64,000 nt of DNA from CAVPJC01 sp963705155 (GTDB taxonomy: Bacteria > Chloroflexota > Anaerolineae > Anaerolineales > UBA4823), in contig CAVPJC010000024.1 of assembly GCA_963705155.1 (NCBI GenBank), forward strand, positions 151,966 to 215,965, written 5' to 3'. The translations under genes were made by a program, and so were the position numbers. Below the pieces are notes generated by a model. The model did not search any database. It was not told where the DNA came from and saw nothing but the letters and a program-made list of their open reading frames with translations. Positions 1 through 8,153 of this stretch are shown in pieces (the stretch's first letter is position 1; every line of letters begins with the position of its first letter).

Positions 1-34
1 GTGAGGTCATGGTTGTATAAGCTAGAGCCTGCGA

Positions 35-1779
35 TCAGGTTAAGTGTTCGGCAATCGGGCCCAGGGCCAGGGCGGGCAGGAAATTGAGCGCTCCTACGAG
101 TAAGACAATACCAATCAGCCAGCCTACAAAGAGCGGCGTATGGGTGGGCAGCGTACCGGTTCCGGTGGGGACGATCTTTTTGCGGGCCAGCGAGCCAGCC
201 AGGGCCAGGGTTGGCACAGCCAGCCAGAAGCGTGCGAAGAGCATCGCCAGGCCGCCTGCCAGGTTATAGAAAGGTGTGTTGGCCTCGAGACCGCCAAAGG
301 CGCTGCCATTGTTGTTGCCCATGGAAGAGAATGCGTATAGAATCTCGCTGAACCCGTGCGGTCCGGGGTTGTAAACCGAGGCTTTGGCAGCAGGGGTGAT
401 TACCGCCAGGGCGGTCAGGCCGAGCACGATAACCGGCATGAACAGAATCAGCAGGGCGGCCATTTTCATTTCATAAGCTTCAATTTTTTTGCCCAGATAC
501 TCGGGCGTGCGCCCGACCATCAACCCGGCAACGAAGACCGCCACGATGACAAAAGCGAGCAAACCATACAGACCTGAGCCCACCCCCCCAACACCACTTC
601 GCCGAGCTGCATCATCACCAGGGGCACCAGACCACCCAGGGGGGTAAACGAATCGTGCATGGAATTTACCGCGCCGCTGGAAGTGGCGGTGGTGGCTGTA
701 GCAAACAGTGCCGACCGGGCAACACCGAAGCGGACTTCCTTGCCTTCCATGTTTCCACCCGGGTTCAGCGGGGTAGCCTGCTGATCGACCCCCAGCGCGG
801 CGAGCGCGGGATTGCCGGCGGCTTCGGCGGCATAAGCTAGGTAACATAAAAATCACCAGCAGGAACAGCATGGTTGCTAACAGCGCCCAACCCTGGCGGG
901 TGTCGCCCACCATCTTGCCGAAGGTGTAGGTCAGGGCAGCGGCGATCATAGTTTCAGACAGGATCAGGAAAATCGGTCAGCGGGCTGGGACTCTCGAAGG
1001 GGTGGGCTGAGTTAGCGTTGAAGAAACCGCCTCCATTGGTGCCCACGTGTTTGATGCCCACCTGTGAGGCAGCCGGACCCATCGCCAGCACCTGCTCCGT
1101 CACCGGGTTCCCCTGGCTATCGATGGTGGGCTGGAGCAGGGAGACAGTTGTATAAGGGGAGAAATTTTGCACTGCGCCTTGCGAGACGATGATCAGTGAA
1201 ACGATCAGCGCCAGAGGCGCCAGGATATAAAGGATGCTGCGGGTCAGGTCGACCCAGAAGTTCCCCAGATTGTTCGTCGTGTGACGCAACAGGCCTCGGG
1301 TAAAGGCGATTAAGACCGCCATGCCTGTGCCCGCAGAAACAAAATTCTGAACGGTCATGCCCAGCATCTGGGTCAGGTAGCTCATCGTGGTTTCGCCGGC
1401 ATAATCCTGCCAGTTGGTGTTGGTGACAAAGCTGATCGCAGTGTTAAAAGCCAGAGTCGGGCGAAACTGCCCCCAAGCCCTGCGGATTAAGCGGAAGGGT
1501 ACCCTGAATGCGCTGGAGCAGGTATAAGAACAGAATACCCGCCATGTTGAACAGCAGCATGGCCACGGCGTATACCTTCCAGTTCATCTCCTGGGCCGGG
1601 TCCACTCCTGCCAGGCGGTAGATCAAACGCTCGATAGGCCGAAATACTCGAGAAAGCAGGGTAGGTTCTCCCCCGTAGACGCGCGCCATGTAACTGCCCA
1701 GTGGTTTTACGAGCAGGATCAGAACGATGATGAATATCGCGATTTGGAGAATACCGTTGATCGTCATAAGATCGCTCAA
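35..1779 (-). CDS. kdpA: Potassium-transporting ATPase subunit A (KdpA), frameshifted
   Basis: KdpA is the potassium-selective channel subunit of the KdpFABC pump in the cytoplasmic membrane. The N-terminal piece begins MSDLMTINGILQ and contains the family segment NWKVYAVAMLLFN. The middle piece carries TNGGGFFNANSAHPFE, a KdpA selectivity-filter signature, and the C-terminal piece carries SSMGNNNGSAFGGL. These lie in different frames with breaks near 1445, 950, 745 and 590. Joined, they give a protein close to the usual 560-600 residues with every conserved block present, so the breaks look like indel errors (one sits at a run of seven C). It is last in reading order after a small membrane ORF and kdpF; kdpB would lie beyond the window edge. 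The 34 bases before position 35 hold no gene. Confidence 0.93.
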
Positions 1780-1794
1780 GGATTTGGAATTGAG

Positions 1795-1887
1795 CTAACC
1801 GAACCATTCTGGTTTCAGGAGCGCCAGGACAAGGAATATGAGCAGACCCAGGGCAACCAGACCGGTGATGAGATAAAGCGCGTTCAA
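1795..1887 (-). CDS. kdpF: KdpF, small regulatory/stabilising subunit of the Kdp pump
   Basis: A 30-residue hydrophobic peptide, MNALYLITGLVALGLLIFLV then LALLKPEWFG, read from a TTG start. It is a single membrane helix ending in the KPEWF-type tail common in KdpF of Gram-negative and Chloroflexota operons. KdpF stabilises the KdpABC complex in the membrane. Its TTG start overlaps the TGA stop of the upstream ORF (TTGA), which indicates translational coupling, and kdpA follows after 15 bases. It is too short for ordinary ORF callers. The assignment rests on position and sequence pattern. Confidence 0.85.
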   Translation of the reverse strand: MNALYLITGLVALGLLIFLVLALLKPEWFG

Positions 1888-1979
1888 GCCTGTCCCTCCA
1901 TCAGTTGCTCGCACAATCTGAGTAAAGCCCAGGTGATAGTGAAAAAGATGACGATTACAACGAGATAAATCAGGTCCAT
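1884..1979 (-). CDS. Tiny membrane ORF heading the kdp operon
   Basis: A 31-residue ORF (starting MDLIYLVVIVIFFTITWALL, ending RLCEQLMEGQA) with one predicted membrane helix followed by a charged cytoplasmic-type tail. It has a clear ribosome-binding site (GGAGAAGAA) just before its ATG and its stop overlaps the kdpF start. Short ORFs of the form hydrophobic helix then RLCE/RxCERL are seen before kdpF or kdpA in many bacterial kdp operons from general knowledge, but I know of no assigned function. By context it is a candidate extra small subunit or regulator of the pump. Confidence 0.7.
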   Translation of the reverse strand: MDLIYLVVIVIFFTITWALLRLCEQLMEGQA

Positions 1980-2037
1980 ATTCTTCTCCGGTCGATTGGT
2001 TATCCAGGATGATTAAACTCCCGGATGCATCAAATTC

Positions 2038-2065
2038 GTCATAAGGAACCGGCCAAATGCGTCAA
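2038..2065 (-). promoter_or_regulatory. Candidate promoter of the kdp operon
   Basis: On the minus strand TTGACG (2065-2060) is followed after 16 bp by TATGAC (2043-2038). Transcription would start about 50-60 bases before the tiny ORF that heads the operon. It matches a housekeeping sigma promoter moderately well. Whether KdpE binds here cannot be told from the sequence. Confidence 0.45.
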
Positions 2066-2129
2066 GAAAAAGTTAAGAAACAAGCCAATCCTGGTGGTTT
2101 TTCCACCCCAAAATAAAGAAATGTCGCTC

Positions 2130-2159
2130 TTGACGTCAGAAACCTATCTATGATAGACT
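2130..2159 (+). promoter_or_regulatory. Candidate promoter of the rsgA leader
   Basis: TTGACG (2130-2135) and TAGACT (2154-2159) are separated by 18 bp. A TATGAT at 2149-2154 is a better -10 match but only 13 bp from the -35. This lies about 55 bases before the leader ORF and is divergent from the kdp promoter. Confidence 0.4.
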
Positions 2160-2215
2160 CAACCCGTTGTAACTGAAACCTGTCCGAAATTGATACGAAA
2201 GGAGGCGCCCCCCAT

Positions 2216-2284
2216 ATGGATAAGAGCATCATCAGACTTGTGCGAAAGCATGTACTGTGGGTGCGCCTGCTGCCGGCTGGATAA
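2216..2284 (+). CDS. Putative 22-residue leader peptide upstream of rsgA
   Basis: A short ORF, MDKSIIRLVRKHVLWVRLLP then AG, follows a near-perfect ribosome-binding site (AAAGGAGG, 10 bases before the ATG). It ends immediately before a small hairpin and two factor-independent terminators that precede rsgA. The peptide is basic. A well-translated short ORF followed by terminators is the layout of ribosome-mediated attenuation. No homologue is recognised, and expression is inferred only. Confidence 0.5.
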   Translation: MDKSIIRLVRKHVLWVRLLPAG

Positions 2285-2338
2285 GTGCAATTTTTGCACG
2301 TATTGCAGCCACGGGTGCGCCTTGCCCCGTGGTTTTTT
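2285..2338 (+). terminator. Hairpin plus first leader terminator
   Basis: GTGCAA/TTGCAC forms a perfect 6-bp hairpin (2285-2299) directly after the leader stop codon. It is followed by CCACGGG/CCCGTGG (2309-2315 and 2326-2332) and six T residues, a typical factor-independent terminator before the coding region of rsgA. Confidence 0.7.
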
Positions 2339-2405
2339 GTTTAAGCGACCAGCCATAGACTTCTCGCCAGACAAAAAAACTGCAAATTAGCTGTCTTATT
2401 TGCGA

Positions 2406-2433
2406 ACAGCCACGGGAAACCGTGGCTGTTTTT
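2406..2433 (+). terminator. Second leader terminator before rsgA
   Basis: ACAGCCACGG/CCGTGGCTGT with a GAAA loop followed by a T-rich tract forms a strong terminator. The stem shares the word AGCCACGGG with the first terminator. GCTGT at 2390-2394 can pair with ACAGC at 2406-2410 and so could act as a competing antiterminator strand. A further hairpin, GCAAAT/ATTTGC, lies at 2382-2403. Confidence 0.75.
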
Positions 2434-2458
2434 ATTTGTGAACTTAAGGATTTACAAG

Positions 2459-3457
2459 ATGCATGCTGTAAGTGCTGTACACAAAATTTTTGAGGGATTG
2501 GTTACCCGGAAGACCATCGGCGCCTATACGGTGCACAGTGATGGCAGAGTAGTGGTGTGTTCGATTTCAACCCGGCTGCGGCGTGAGCTGATTTACCCGA
2601 CCGCTGACCCGAACTCGTTGCGTCCGGTGGTGGTGGGCGTGCGCGATATTCAAGTGATAGATCCGGTGGCGGTCGGCGACCGGGTGCGCTGTGTGGATGC
2701 GGAGGATGGCAGCGGGATGATCGTGGAAATGCTGCCGCGGCGCAGCCGTCTGGCACGGCGTTCGGCGGTGCCGATGCCCGGTGCGCATGCCTTTGAGCAG
2801 GTGATCGTTGCCAATGTGGACCAGGTGGTGCCCGTGTTTGCCGCGGCGAACCCGGCTCCCAAATGGAACCTGCTGGATCGCTACCTGGTTTCGGCCGAAT
2901 AGCTGGGATCCGGTCGCTGGTGGTTATCACCAAAATGGACCTGGCGGATGGAGATGAGCAGGCTGTTGGGTGCGGTGGAGGAATATCAGCCAGATCGGTT
3001 ATCGTGGTGTGCTGACCAGCTCTTAGACCGGTGAAGGCATTGAGACTTGAAGGCAGGCCCTGGCTGGCAGGCTTTCGGTCTTCATGGGCAAATCGGGGGT
3101 GGGAAAGACTCGCCCTGCTGAACGCCATCCAGCCGGGACTCGGGCTGCGGGTGAACCAGGTCAACGATAAGACCGGCAAGGGCAAGCACACCACCACCAA
3201 CCTGGAGATGGTGCCCTCTCGACGGCGGCGGGGCCGTGGTGGATACACCCGGGATGCGCGAATTCGGCCTGTGGGATATCGATGAAGGCGATCTGGCGCT
3301 GCTTTTTCCGGAGATGCGCCGCTTTGTGGGCGCTTGCCGCTTCGGGCTGGGTTGCAGCCATGTGCACGAGCACGGCTGCGCCATCCGTGCTGCTGTGGAA
3401 GTTGGCGAGATTCGCCCTCGCCGCTATGAGAGTTTTGTACGGTTACTGGAAGGCTGA
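2459..3457 (+). CDS. rsgA: Ribosome small-subunit assembly GTPase RsgA (YjeQ), frameshifted
   Basis: RsgA is a circularly permuted GTPase that checks late 30S assembly in the cytoplasm. An N-terminal OB-fold-like region (MHAVSAVHKIFEGLVTRK...) is followed by VVITKMDLA (G4), GKSGVGKT (G1, in place of the usual GPSGVGKS), the KTGKGKHTTTN switch region and DTPGMREFGLWD (G3). A C-terminal zinc knuckle contains GLGCSHVHEHGCAI. The order G4-G1-G3 is diagnostic. At least three frame changes (near 2900, 3100 and 3215) split it, yet all blocks are present, so sequencing indels are likely. The start chosen is the ATG after AAGGA rather than an in-frame codon seven residues earlier. The downstream kinase starts one base after the stop. 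Confidence 0.9.
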
Positions 3458-3458
3458 G

Positions 3459-4485
3459 ATGCCCAGAATTAACCTTAACGATATCCCGGACGATGAACTC
3501 GATCCGTATGACGATGAGCTACGCAGGCGGCGCCTCCGGTATAACCCCAATCATAAGCCCAAACGGTCGCCTGTCGAGGTGGCTTCAGAGCTCGTGGACC
3601 AGGTGGACGGGTTGGAGAGTTTCGACTTCAGCTATAATGCCAGCCGCCACGAGCGGATTTGGATCATTGATTCGCTGGGTGAATTTTACCAGCACCAATG
3701 GATTGAGGATGTGCTGCGGGTGGTCAAAGGCGGCAAAGAGGCCACGGTGTACCAGTGTGCTGCCCACCCGGGGGTAGGGGTGGGCGCCTATATCGCCGCT
3801 AAAGTGTACCGGCCGCGCCAGTTCCGCAACCTTAAAAAGGATCACATCTATCGCGAAGGGCGTTCCAATCTGGATAGCGACGGACGCGTGATCCATAATC
3901 ATGGTATGCAGCATGCCATGCAGAAGCGCACAGGCTACGGGTTGGAGCTGCTGCACACCTCCTGGATCGAACACGAATACGCCGCCTTGCGCGACCTGCA
4001 TGCCGCCGGGGCAGACGTGCCCGCTGCACATGTTTCAGACAACAATGCGATCTTGATGGAATATGTGGGTGGACCCGAGATGCCCGCGCCCACGCTGAAC
4101 GGAATTGAGTTGAGCGCCACCGAAGCCCGCCAGTTGTTCCAGCGCGTGGTGCATAACATTGAGCTCATGCTGGCGCACAACCGGGTGCACGGCGACCTCT
4201 CGGCCTACAATATCCTGTACTGGGAAGGCGAGATCTCGCCTGATCGATTTTCCGCAGACGATCAGCCCGCATGAGAACCACAATGCGTACCTGATTTTCC
4301 AGCGGGATGTCGGCCGCGTCTGTGAGTATTTCGCTGCGCAGGGGGTTGGCGTCGATCCGCACAGGCTGGCAGGCAAACTGTGGACGGGGCGTGGTCTGCG
4401 CACCACCCCCGATGTGCATCCCGGCTTATTGAATGAGGAGGATGAAGCCGACCGCAAATACTGGCAGCGTATGGCAAAGGCATAA
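3459..4485 (+). CDS. RIO-type atypical serine kinase, one frameshift
   Basis: RIO kinases are atypical protein kinases or ATPases linked to small ribosomal subunit maturation in archaea and eukaryotes. Here VVKGGKEATVYQC is the nucleotide loop, AAKVYRPRQFR holds the ATP-binding lysine, HGDLSAYNIL (from His244) is the catalytic loop, and LIDFPQ is the metal-binding motif. LIDFPQ is reached only after a one-base shift near 4233, where an extra C turns the aligned SLIDF into SPDRF. The N-terminus (MPRINLNDIPDDELDPYDDE) is acidic. The gene begins one base after rsgA, so a shared ribosome-assembly transcript is plausible. The substrate is unknown. Confidence 0.88.
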
Positions 4486-4519
4486 AAACCGGCGCAAAAA
4501 ATGGCCCCGGGCTTTGGGG

Positions 4520-4525
4520 TATAAT
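4520..4525 (+). promoter_or_regulatory. Candidate -10 element
   Basis: A perfect TATAAT lies 30 bases before the transglutaminase-like gene. No convincing -35 is present 17 bp upstream, so only the -10 is claimed. Confidence 0.4.
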
Positions 4526-4555
4526 GCGTTTTGCTGGACCCTTGACGGAGGCGCA

Positions 4556-5435
4556 ATGCAACACGCGACGAGCGACCAACTGGTTTTTTATGCCTGTCCC
4601 GGGATTATGACCGACCCGGTGCAGCACGCCGCAATGCTGGACGGACTGCCTGCCGCAGTGCCTGCCCTGGTAAAAATTGTGCAGGGCAATATGCTGCATA
4701 TCTTCTGGGCTGAGCACTACGGTGTCACGTTGACAGACGTCCAGCAATCGGCTGTGCAGATCCGCCCCCTGGTGTATAAGCTGGCGCGTATTCTGGCAGC
4801 AGATGGGTGCCCGCTGGTGCACGAGCGCCCGGTGGAGGTGCGCCTGGTGGGCAACTGCCGCGATTTTTCGTTGATGTTGTGCGGGCTGCTGCGCCACCTG
4901 GGCATCCCTGCCCGGGCGCGCTGCGGGTTCGCCACGTACTTCATCCCGGGTCACTTTGAAGATCATTGGGTGTGCGAATACTATAATTCCAATGAAGAGC
5001 GCTGGGTGATGGTGGACCCCCAGCTGGATGAGTTGCAGCAGCAGGCGCTGGGGATTGCCTTCGATCCGCTGGATATGCCGCCGGGGCAGTTTATCCCCGC
5101 CGGGCAGGCCTGGCAAATGTGCCGGGCAGGTAAGGCCGATCCGGACCGGTTTGGGATTTTGGATTACAAGGGGTGGTGGTTTATCTGGGGGAATGTAGTG
5201 CGTGATTTTCTGGCGCTGAACAAGGTCGAAATCCTGCCGTGGGATGGGGGCTGGGGTAAGCTCACCCATCCGCTGGATGCGCCCCTGCCCGACGAGGATG
5301 AGCTGTATGATTACGATTTCGATTGCAGCGCTGACGCTGGATGTTGACGAACGATTTCCCGAAATACGGCAGATTTTTTTGAAAGAGCCGGATTGGTGCC
5401 CGCCCTCGGAGATGAAGGATGCGCTCCCGGCTTAG
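4556..5435 (+). CDS. Transglutaminase-like domain protein
   Basis: The sequence holds the transglutaminase-like triad in order: Cys101 in VGNCRDFS, His137 in HFEDHW and Asp154 in VMVDPQLD. Such bacterial proteins are cysteine peptidases or of unknown activity. No signal peptide is seen, so it is probably cytoplasmic. The start follows GACGGAGG. The first frame stops at 5347, but another frame continues with LDVDERFPEIRQIFLKEPDW and ends at 5435, overlapping the next gene by 17 bases. I take this as the true C-terminus after an indel near 5325. Its substrate cannot be inferred. Confidence 0.75.
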
Positions 5436-6489
5436 CTACAGCCTGGCTGCTCTCACTTTAGCGGCTATGCTGTTTTCGATGCTGGCGCCTGCCCACCCGG
5501 CGCGTGCACACCGTTCGCAAGCGCCGGCGGCCAGCGGTGTGGAACTGGTTCAATTGGTCAACCAGCTCAGGGTTGAAAACGGCTTGCCTCCCTTTCAGGT
5601 GAACCAGGCCTTGATGTCTGCCGCCCAGGCGCACAGCGAATATCAGGCCTCAATTGCTAAAATCACCCATACCGGCGCCGGGGGTACACGCCCGCGCGAC
5701 CGGGCCGCCGCCGCCGGTTATGGCGGTGGTGCAGAGATCTTTATCTCGGAAAATATCGCCGTCAGCAGCAGGACAACGACGGCCGCCGCGCTGGAGATCT
5801 GGCAGACCGACAGCCTGCATTTAAACACCATGCTCTCGTCCGATTACCAGGATGTGGGTGCAGGGGTTGCCGAAGCTGGCGGTATGACGTACTTCACCCT
5901 GGATGTCGGCTATATTGGCGACTCGCAGACACCCCCCGCCGCCGGCCCAAACGAAACCACCGCCCCGGGTGTTACCGGGACGCCTGATGTTAATACCGTG
6001 ACGGTCGTTCCGATGATTGTTTCTACCCCCCGGCCCGATGGTTCGGTAATCCATGTGGTGCAGCCAGGACAGACCTTGTCTGGCATTGCGGCTATTTACA
6101 AAGTAAGTCTGGCAGATATCTATGCTTTCAACGGGATGACCGACAAGACTGTCATTTTCCCCGGTGATAAGCTGATGGTGAAAGCGGCGCAAACCACGCC
6201 CACATTGGAAGCGAGCGCGGCGGTATCGGCGACCCTGTTTGCTACCCTGCAGGCCACGCCGGTGTTGGAAACGCCTACCCCCACACGCCGTCCGACGCGC
6301 ACCCTGTCATCTGCCTCGAGCACACAGCCTGTGCAAACCAGCACACCGGCAGCCCCGATTGCGGATAATCAGCCGGAAGACCCGGAAAAGCCACAGGGCA
6401 GGATCGACCCGCTCCTGGCCGTGATTGGCGGGCTGGTTGTGCTGGGGAGCGCATTTGTGCTGCTGGGGACAGTATTGAAGAAGGGGTGA
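5419..6489 (+). CDS. Secreted CAP-domain protein with LysM and C-terminal anchor
   Basis: A signal peptide (MRSRLSYSLAALTLAAMLFS) is followed by a CAP/SCP domain (about residues 40-175, with HSEYQASIAKITHTG and the ISENIAV region). Next come a linker rich in Thr and Pro, one LysM domain (about 209-254, VQPGQTLSGIAAIYKVSLAD) that should bind peptidoglycan glycan strands, a low-complexity Thr/Pro stalk, and a C-terminal membrane helix ending LLGTVLKKG. It is therefore probably displayed at the cell surface and anchored in the membrane. The role of CAP domains in bacteria is mostly unknown. The length of 356 residues is typical of such Chloroflexota proteins. Confidence 0.85.
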   Translation: MRSRLSYSLAALTLAAMLFSMLAPAHPARAHRSQAPAASGVELVQLVNQLRVENGLPPFQVNQALMSAAQAHSEYQASIAKITHTGAGGTRPRDRAAAAGYGGGAEIFISENIAVSSRTTTAAALEIWQTDSLHLNTMLSSDYQDVGAGVAEAGGMTYFTLDVGYIGDSQTPPAAGPNETTAPGVTGTPDVNTVTVVPMIVSTPRPDGSVIHVVQPGQTLSGIAAIYKVSLADIYAFNGMTDKTVIFPGDKLMVKAAQTTPTLEASAAVSATLFATLQATPVLETPTPTRRPTRTLSSASSTQPVQTSTPAAPIADNQPEDPEKPQGRIDPLLAVIGGLVVLGSAFVLLGTVLKKG

Positions 6490-6494
6490 TTAAA

Positions 6495-6640
6495 AAAAAG
6501 ACCGCCGGACGTGGGGGGGCACGCCCGGCAATCTAAGGAGGTCCACCGGATGTGGTCAACACGGGGGGGGCGTGCTGAAAGCACTCCGGGGATCGACACC
6601 TGATTACCAGTAAAAGGGAGGGCAGGTGTCAGTGATTAAA
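6495..6640. other. Gene-free convergent gap with three hairpins and a short ORF
   Basis: The 204-base gap between convergent genes holds GCCGGACGTG/CACGCCCGGC (6504-6529, one mismatch), a small GTGCT/AGCAC hairpin, and GACACCTG/CAGGTGTC (6595-6630). It also has a strong ribosome-binding site (TAAGGAGGT) eight bases before an ATG that opens a 17-codon ORF (6550-6603). It could be a structured RNA, a small peptide gene or terminators. I recognise no known RNA family. Confidence 0.35.
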
Positions 6641-6693
6641 ATATACCCGAAATAGTCCGAATTAACATTAAAATCAGATTAGAGTTATCCGAT

Positions 6694-7167
6694 TTATTTC
6701 TCGCCCCCGAAAAGATCCAGCCAGTCGTCAATTTCATCAGCGCTGAGCGGCTTATCGGCTTTTGTCGATGCCGGCTGATCCGGGGCTTGCAGAGTGTTAA
6801 GCAGCAGGCTGGCAAATTCTTCAGAAGATAGCACCTGGGCCCGGGCCGCCCGCGCCGAAGCCTGCACACTTCGATCAGAGGAGACTACCGTCCAGTTGCG
6901 TGCCGAGCGTTCCTGGCGCACAAGGTGGTCGCGGATGGTTTGGTCGGCGGTTTGTCCGGAGCGGGCAAAGCGGGCCAGCACGGTGCCGTAAGTGCGGGCG
7001 CGCGGCTGTCCCGCCGGGGCATGATCAAAGTGAACTTCCACCTGTTTTCTGCTCAGGCGGCAGAATTCTTGCAACAGGAGGATCAATTGCATCTCATCGT
7101 CAGCTGCCTCCAGCGAGAGCCCCGCGATTTTAGGGATCAGGTTATGTCCATCGATCAGGTATGGCAT
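6694..7167 (-). CDS. NYN/YacP-type PIN-like ribonuclease
   Basis: The 157-residue protein begins MPYLIDGHNLIPKIAG. The first acidic position of the NYN/PIN-like fold lies in the strand LIDGHN, with VEVHFDHAP and VVSSDRSVQ as the next acidic blocks. YacP/Rae1-like members cleave mRNA in the ribosomal A site, but whether this one does so is inference. The C-terminal tail (SADEIDDWLDLFGGEK) is acidic. It stands alone, convergent with the CAP gene and divergent from the LysM/lamin-tail gene. Confidence 0.8.
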   Translation of the reverse strand: MPYLIDGHNLIPKIAGLSLEAADDEMQLILLLQEFCRLSRKQVEVHFDHAPAGQPRARTYGTVLARFARSGQTADQTIRDHLVRQERSARNWTVVSSDRSVQASARAARAQVLSSEEFASLLLNTLQAPDQPASTKADKPLSADEIDDWLDLFGGEK

Positions 7168-7239
7168 GGGAAATCATTGTAGTGTGAAATTGCGGGAGCG
7201 TCAACTCTGATTGAGGGCGGGGCGAACAAGTTCGCTTTC

Positions 7240-7268
7240 TTGTTAAATTGAAAAGAATGTGCTATGAT
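7240..7268 (+). promoter_or_regulatory. Promoter of the LysM/lamin-tail gene with upstream palindrome
   Basis: TTGTTA (7240-7245), a 17-bp spacer and TATGAT (7263-7268) make a good housekeeping promoter. Five bases upstream of the -35 is the perfect palindrome GCGAAC-AA-GTTCGC (7222-7235), which could be an operator. Confidence 0.7.
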
Positions 7269-7345
7269 TTTAGCGACCTTGCTGACTTGAGACGGAGCGA
7301 TTTTGAAAGCCGCAGCAGCAAGGCCAGCCAGAGAGTGGAGTAAAC

Positions 7346-8134
7346 ATGGATAAGTGGAAGCGCATCCTCTATTACTTACTGATCAACGTCTTGGTCTCGG
7401 CCTGCACAACGGTGGCGGTGTTGATGATTTGGGATCAGACGCACCCGCAGGCAGCCCCATTGCAGGACGGTCAGCCGGTAGCTTATGCAACGCCGGCTTC
7501 GGTGAGTGCCGGTGGCGTTCCCACCGCAGCGCTCAGCCTGACGGAAGTGGTCACTCCCACCGCCACCACGCGGCCGGTGCCGGTGGGCGATGTGGAAGAG
7601 TATGAGGTACAGTCTGGCGATACGCTGGGTCTGATAGCCCAGAAGTACGATGTATCGGTTGAAGATATTATGAGCGTCAACCAGATTAACAACCCTGATT
7701 CGCTCTCGGCTGGAATGCTGCTGTATATCCCCCTCAACCCGGGTGATATTCCCACCAAAACTCCCGAGCCAACCAAAACTGCCGCTCCCACCGTGGCTAC
7801 CACGCCCTCCGGCCCGCCTCAGGAGGCGCGCGTGATCATCAACAGCGTCATCAGCCCGGGAGACCTGACCGCAGAGCAGGTTTTCCTGAGCCGGTTGGGC
7901 GATGGCGATCTTTCGCTTTCGGGCTGGCAGCTTAAAGATGAAGATGGCAATGTTTTCGTCTTCCCGCAATTGGATCTGTTCGAGGGCGGCGCAGTCATTG
8001 TTTGGACGAAATCCGGTTCCAATACCGCAGTCGATCTGTACTGGGGTTTGAAGGACCCGACCTGGCAAACCGGTGAGAAAGTGACCCTGCTCGATGCGGC
8101 AGGCAAGGTGCGGGCCACTTACCAGATTCCATAG
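7346..8134 (+). CDS. Membrane-anchored LysM plus lamin-tail domain protein
   Basis: An N-terminal signal anchor (LLINVLVSACTTVAVLMIW) is followed by a Thr/Pro linker, one LysM domain (about residues 85-133, VQSGDTLGLIAQKYDVSVED), a second Thr/Pro linker and a C-terminal lamin-tail-like beta domain (about 160-262). That domain contains VFLSRLGDGDLSLSGWQLKD and VTLLDAAGKVRATY. The protein should lie outside the membrane and bind peptidoglycan. The lamin-tail domain is often found in secreted bacterial proteins but has no fixed function. It has its own promoter and a 70-base leader, and is followed closely by the DUF1992 gene. Confidence 0.82.
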   Translation: MDKWKRILYYLLINVLVSACTTVAVLMIWDQTHPQAAPLQDGQPVAYATPASVSAGGVPTAALSLTEVVTPTATTRPVPVGDVEEYEVQSGDTLGLIAQKYDVSVEDIMSVNQINNPDSLSAGMLLYIPLNPGDIPTKTPEPTKTAAPTVATTPSGPPQEARVIINSVISPGDLTAEQVFLSRLGDGDLSLSGWQLKDEDGNVFVFPQLDLFEGGAVIVWTKSGSNTAVDLYWGLKDPTWQTGEKVTLLDAAGKVRATYQIP

Positions 8135-8153
8135 CCTTTTTGAGGTGGTGTAA

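Noticed and set aside
2190..2390. 66-residue plus-strand ORF rich in cysteine (CGCACCRLDKCNFCTYCS)
   Set aside because: It crosses the leader hairpin and first terminator, and its cysteines come from GC-rich stem sequence. The 22-codon ORF with a proper ribosome-binding site explains the region better.
2502..3248. 248-residue minus-strand ORF opposite rsgA
   Set aside because: It has no family similarity, is Pro/Arg/Ser-rich, and is antisense to clear RsgA motifs.
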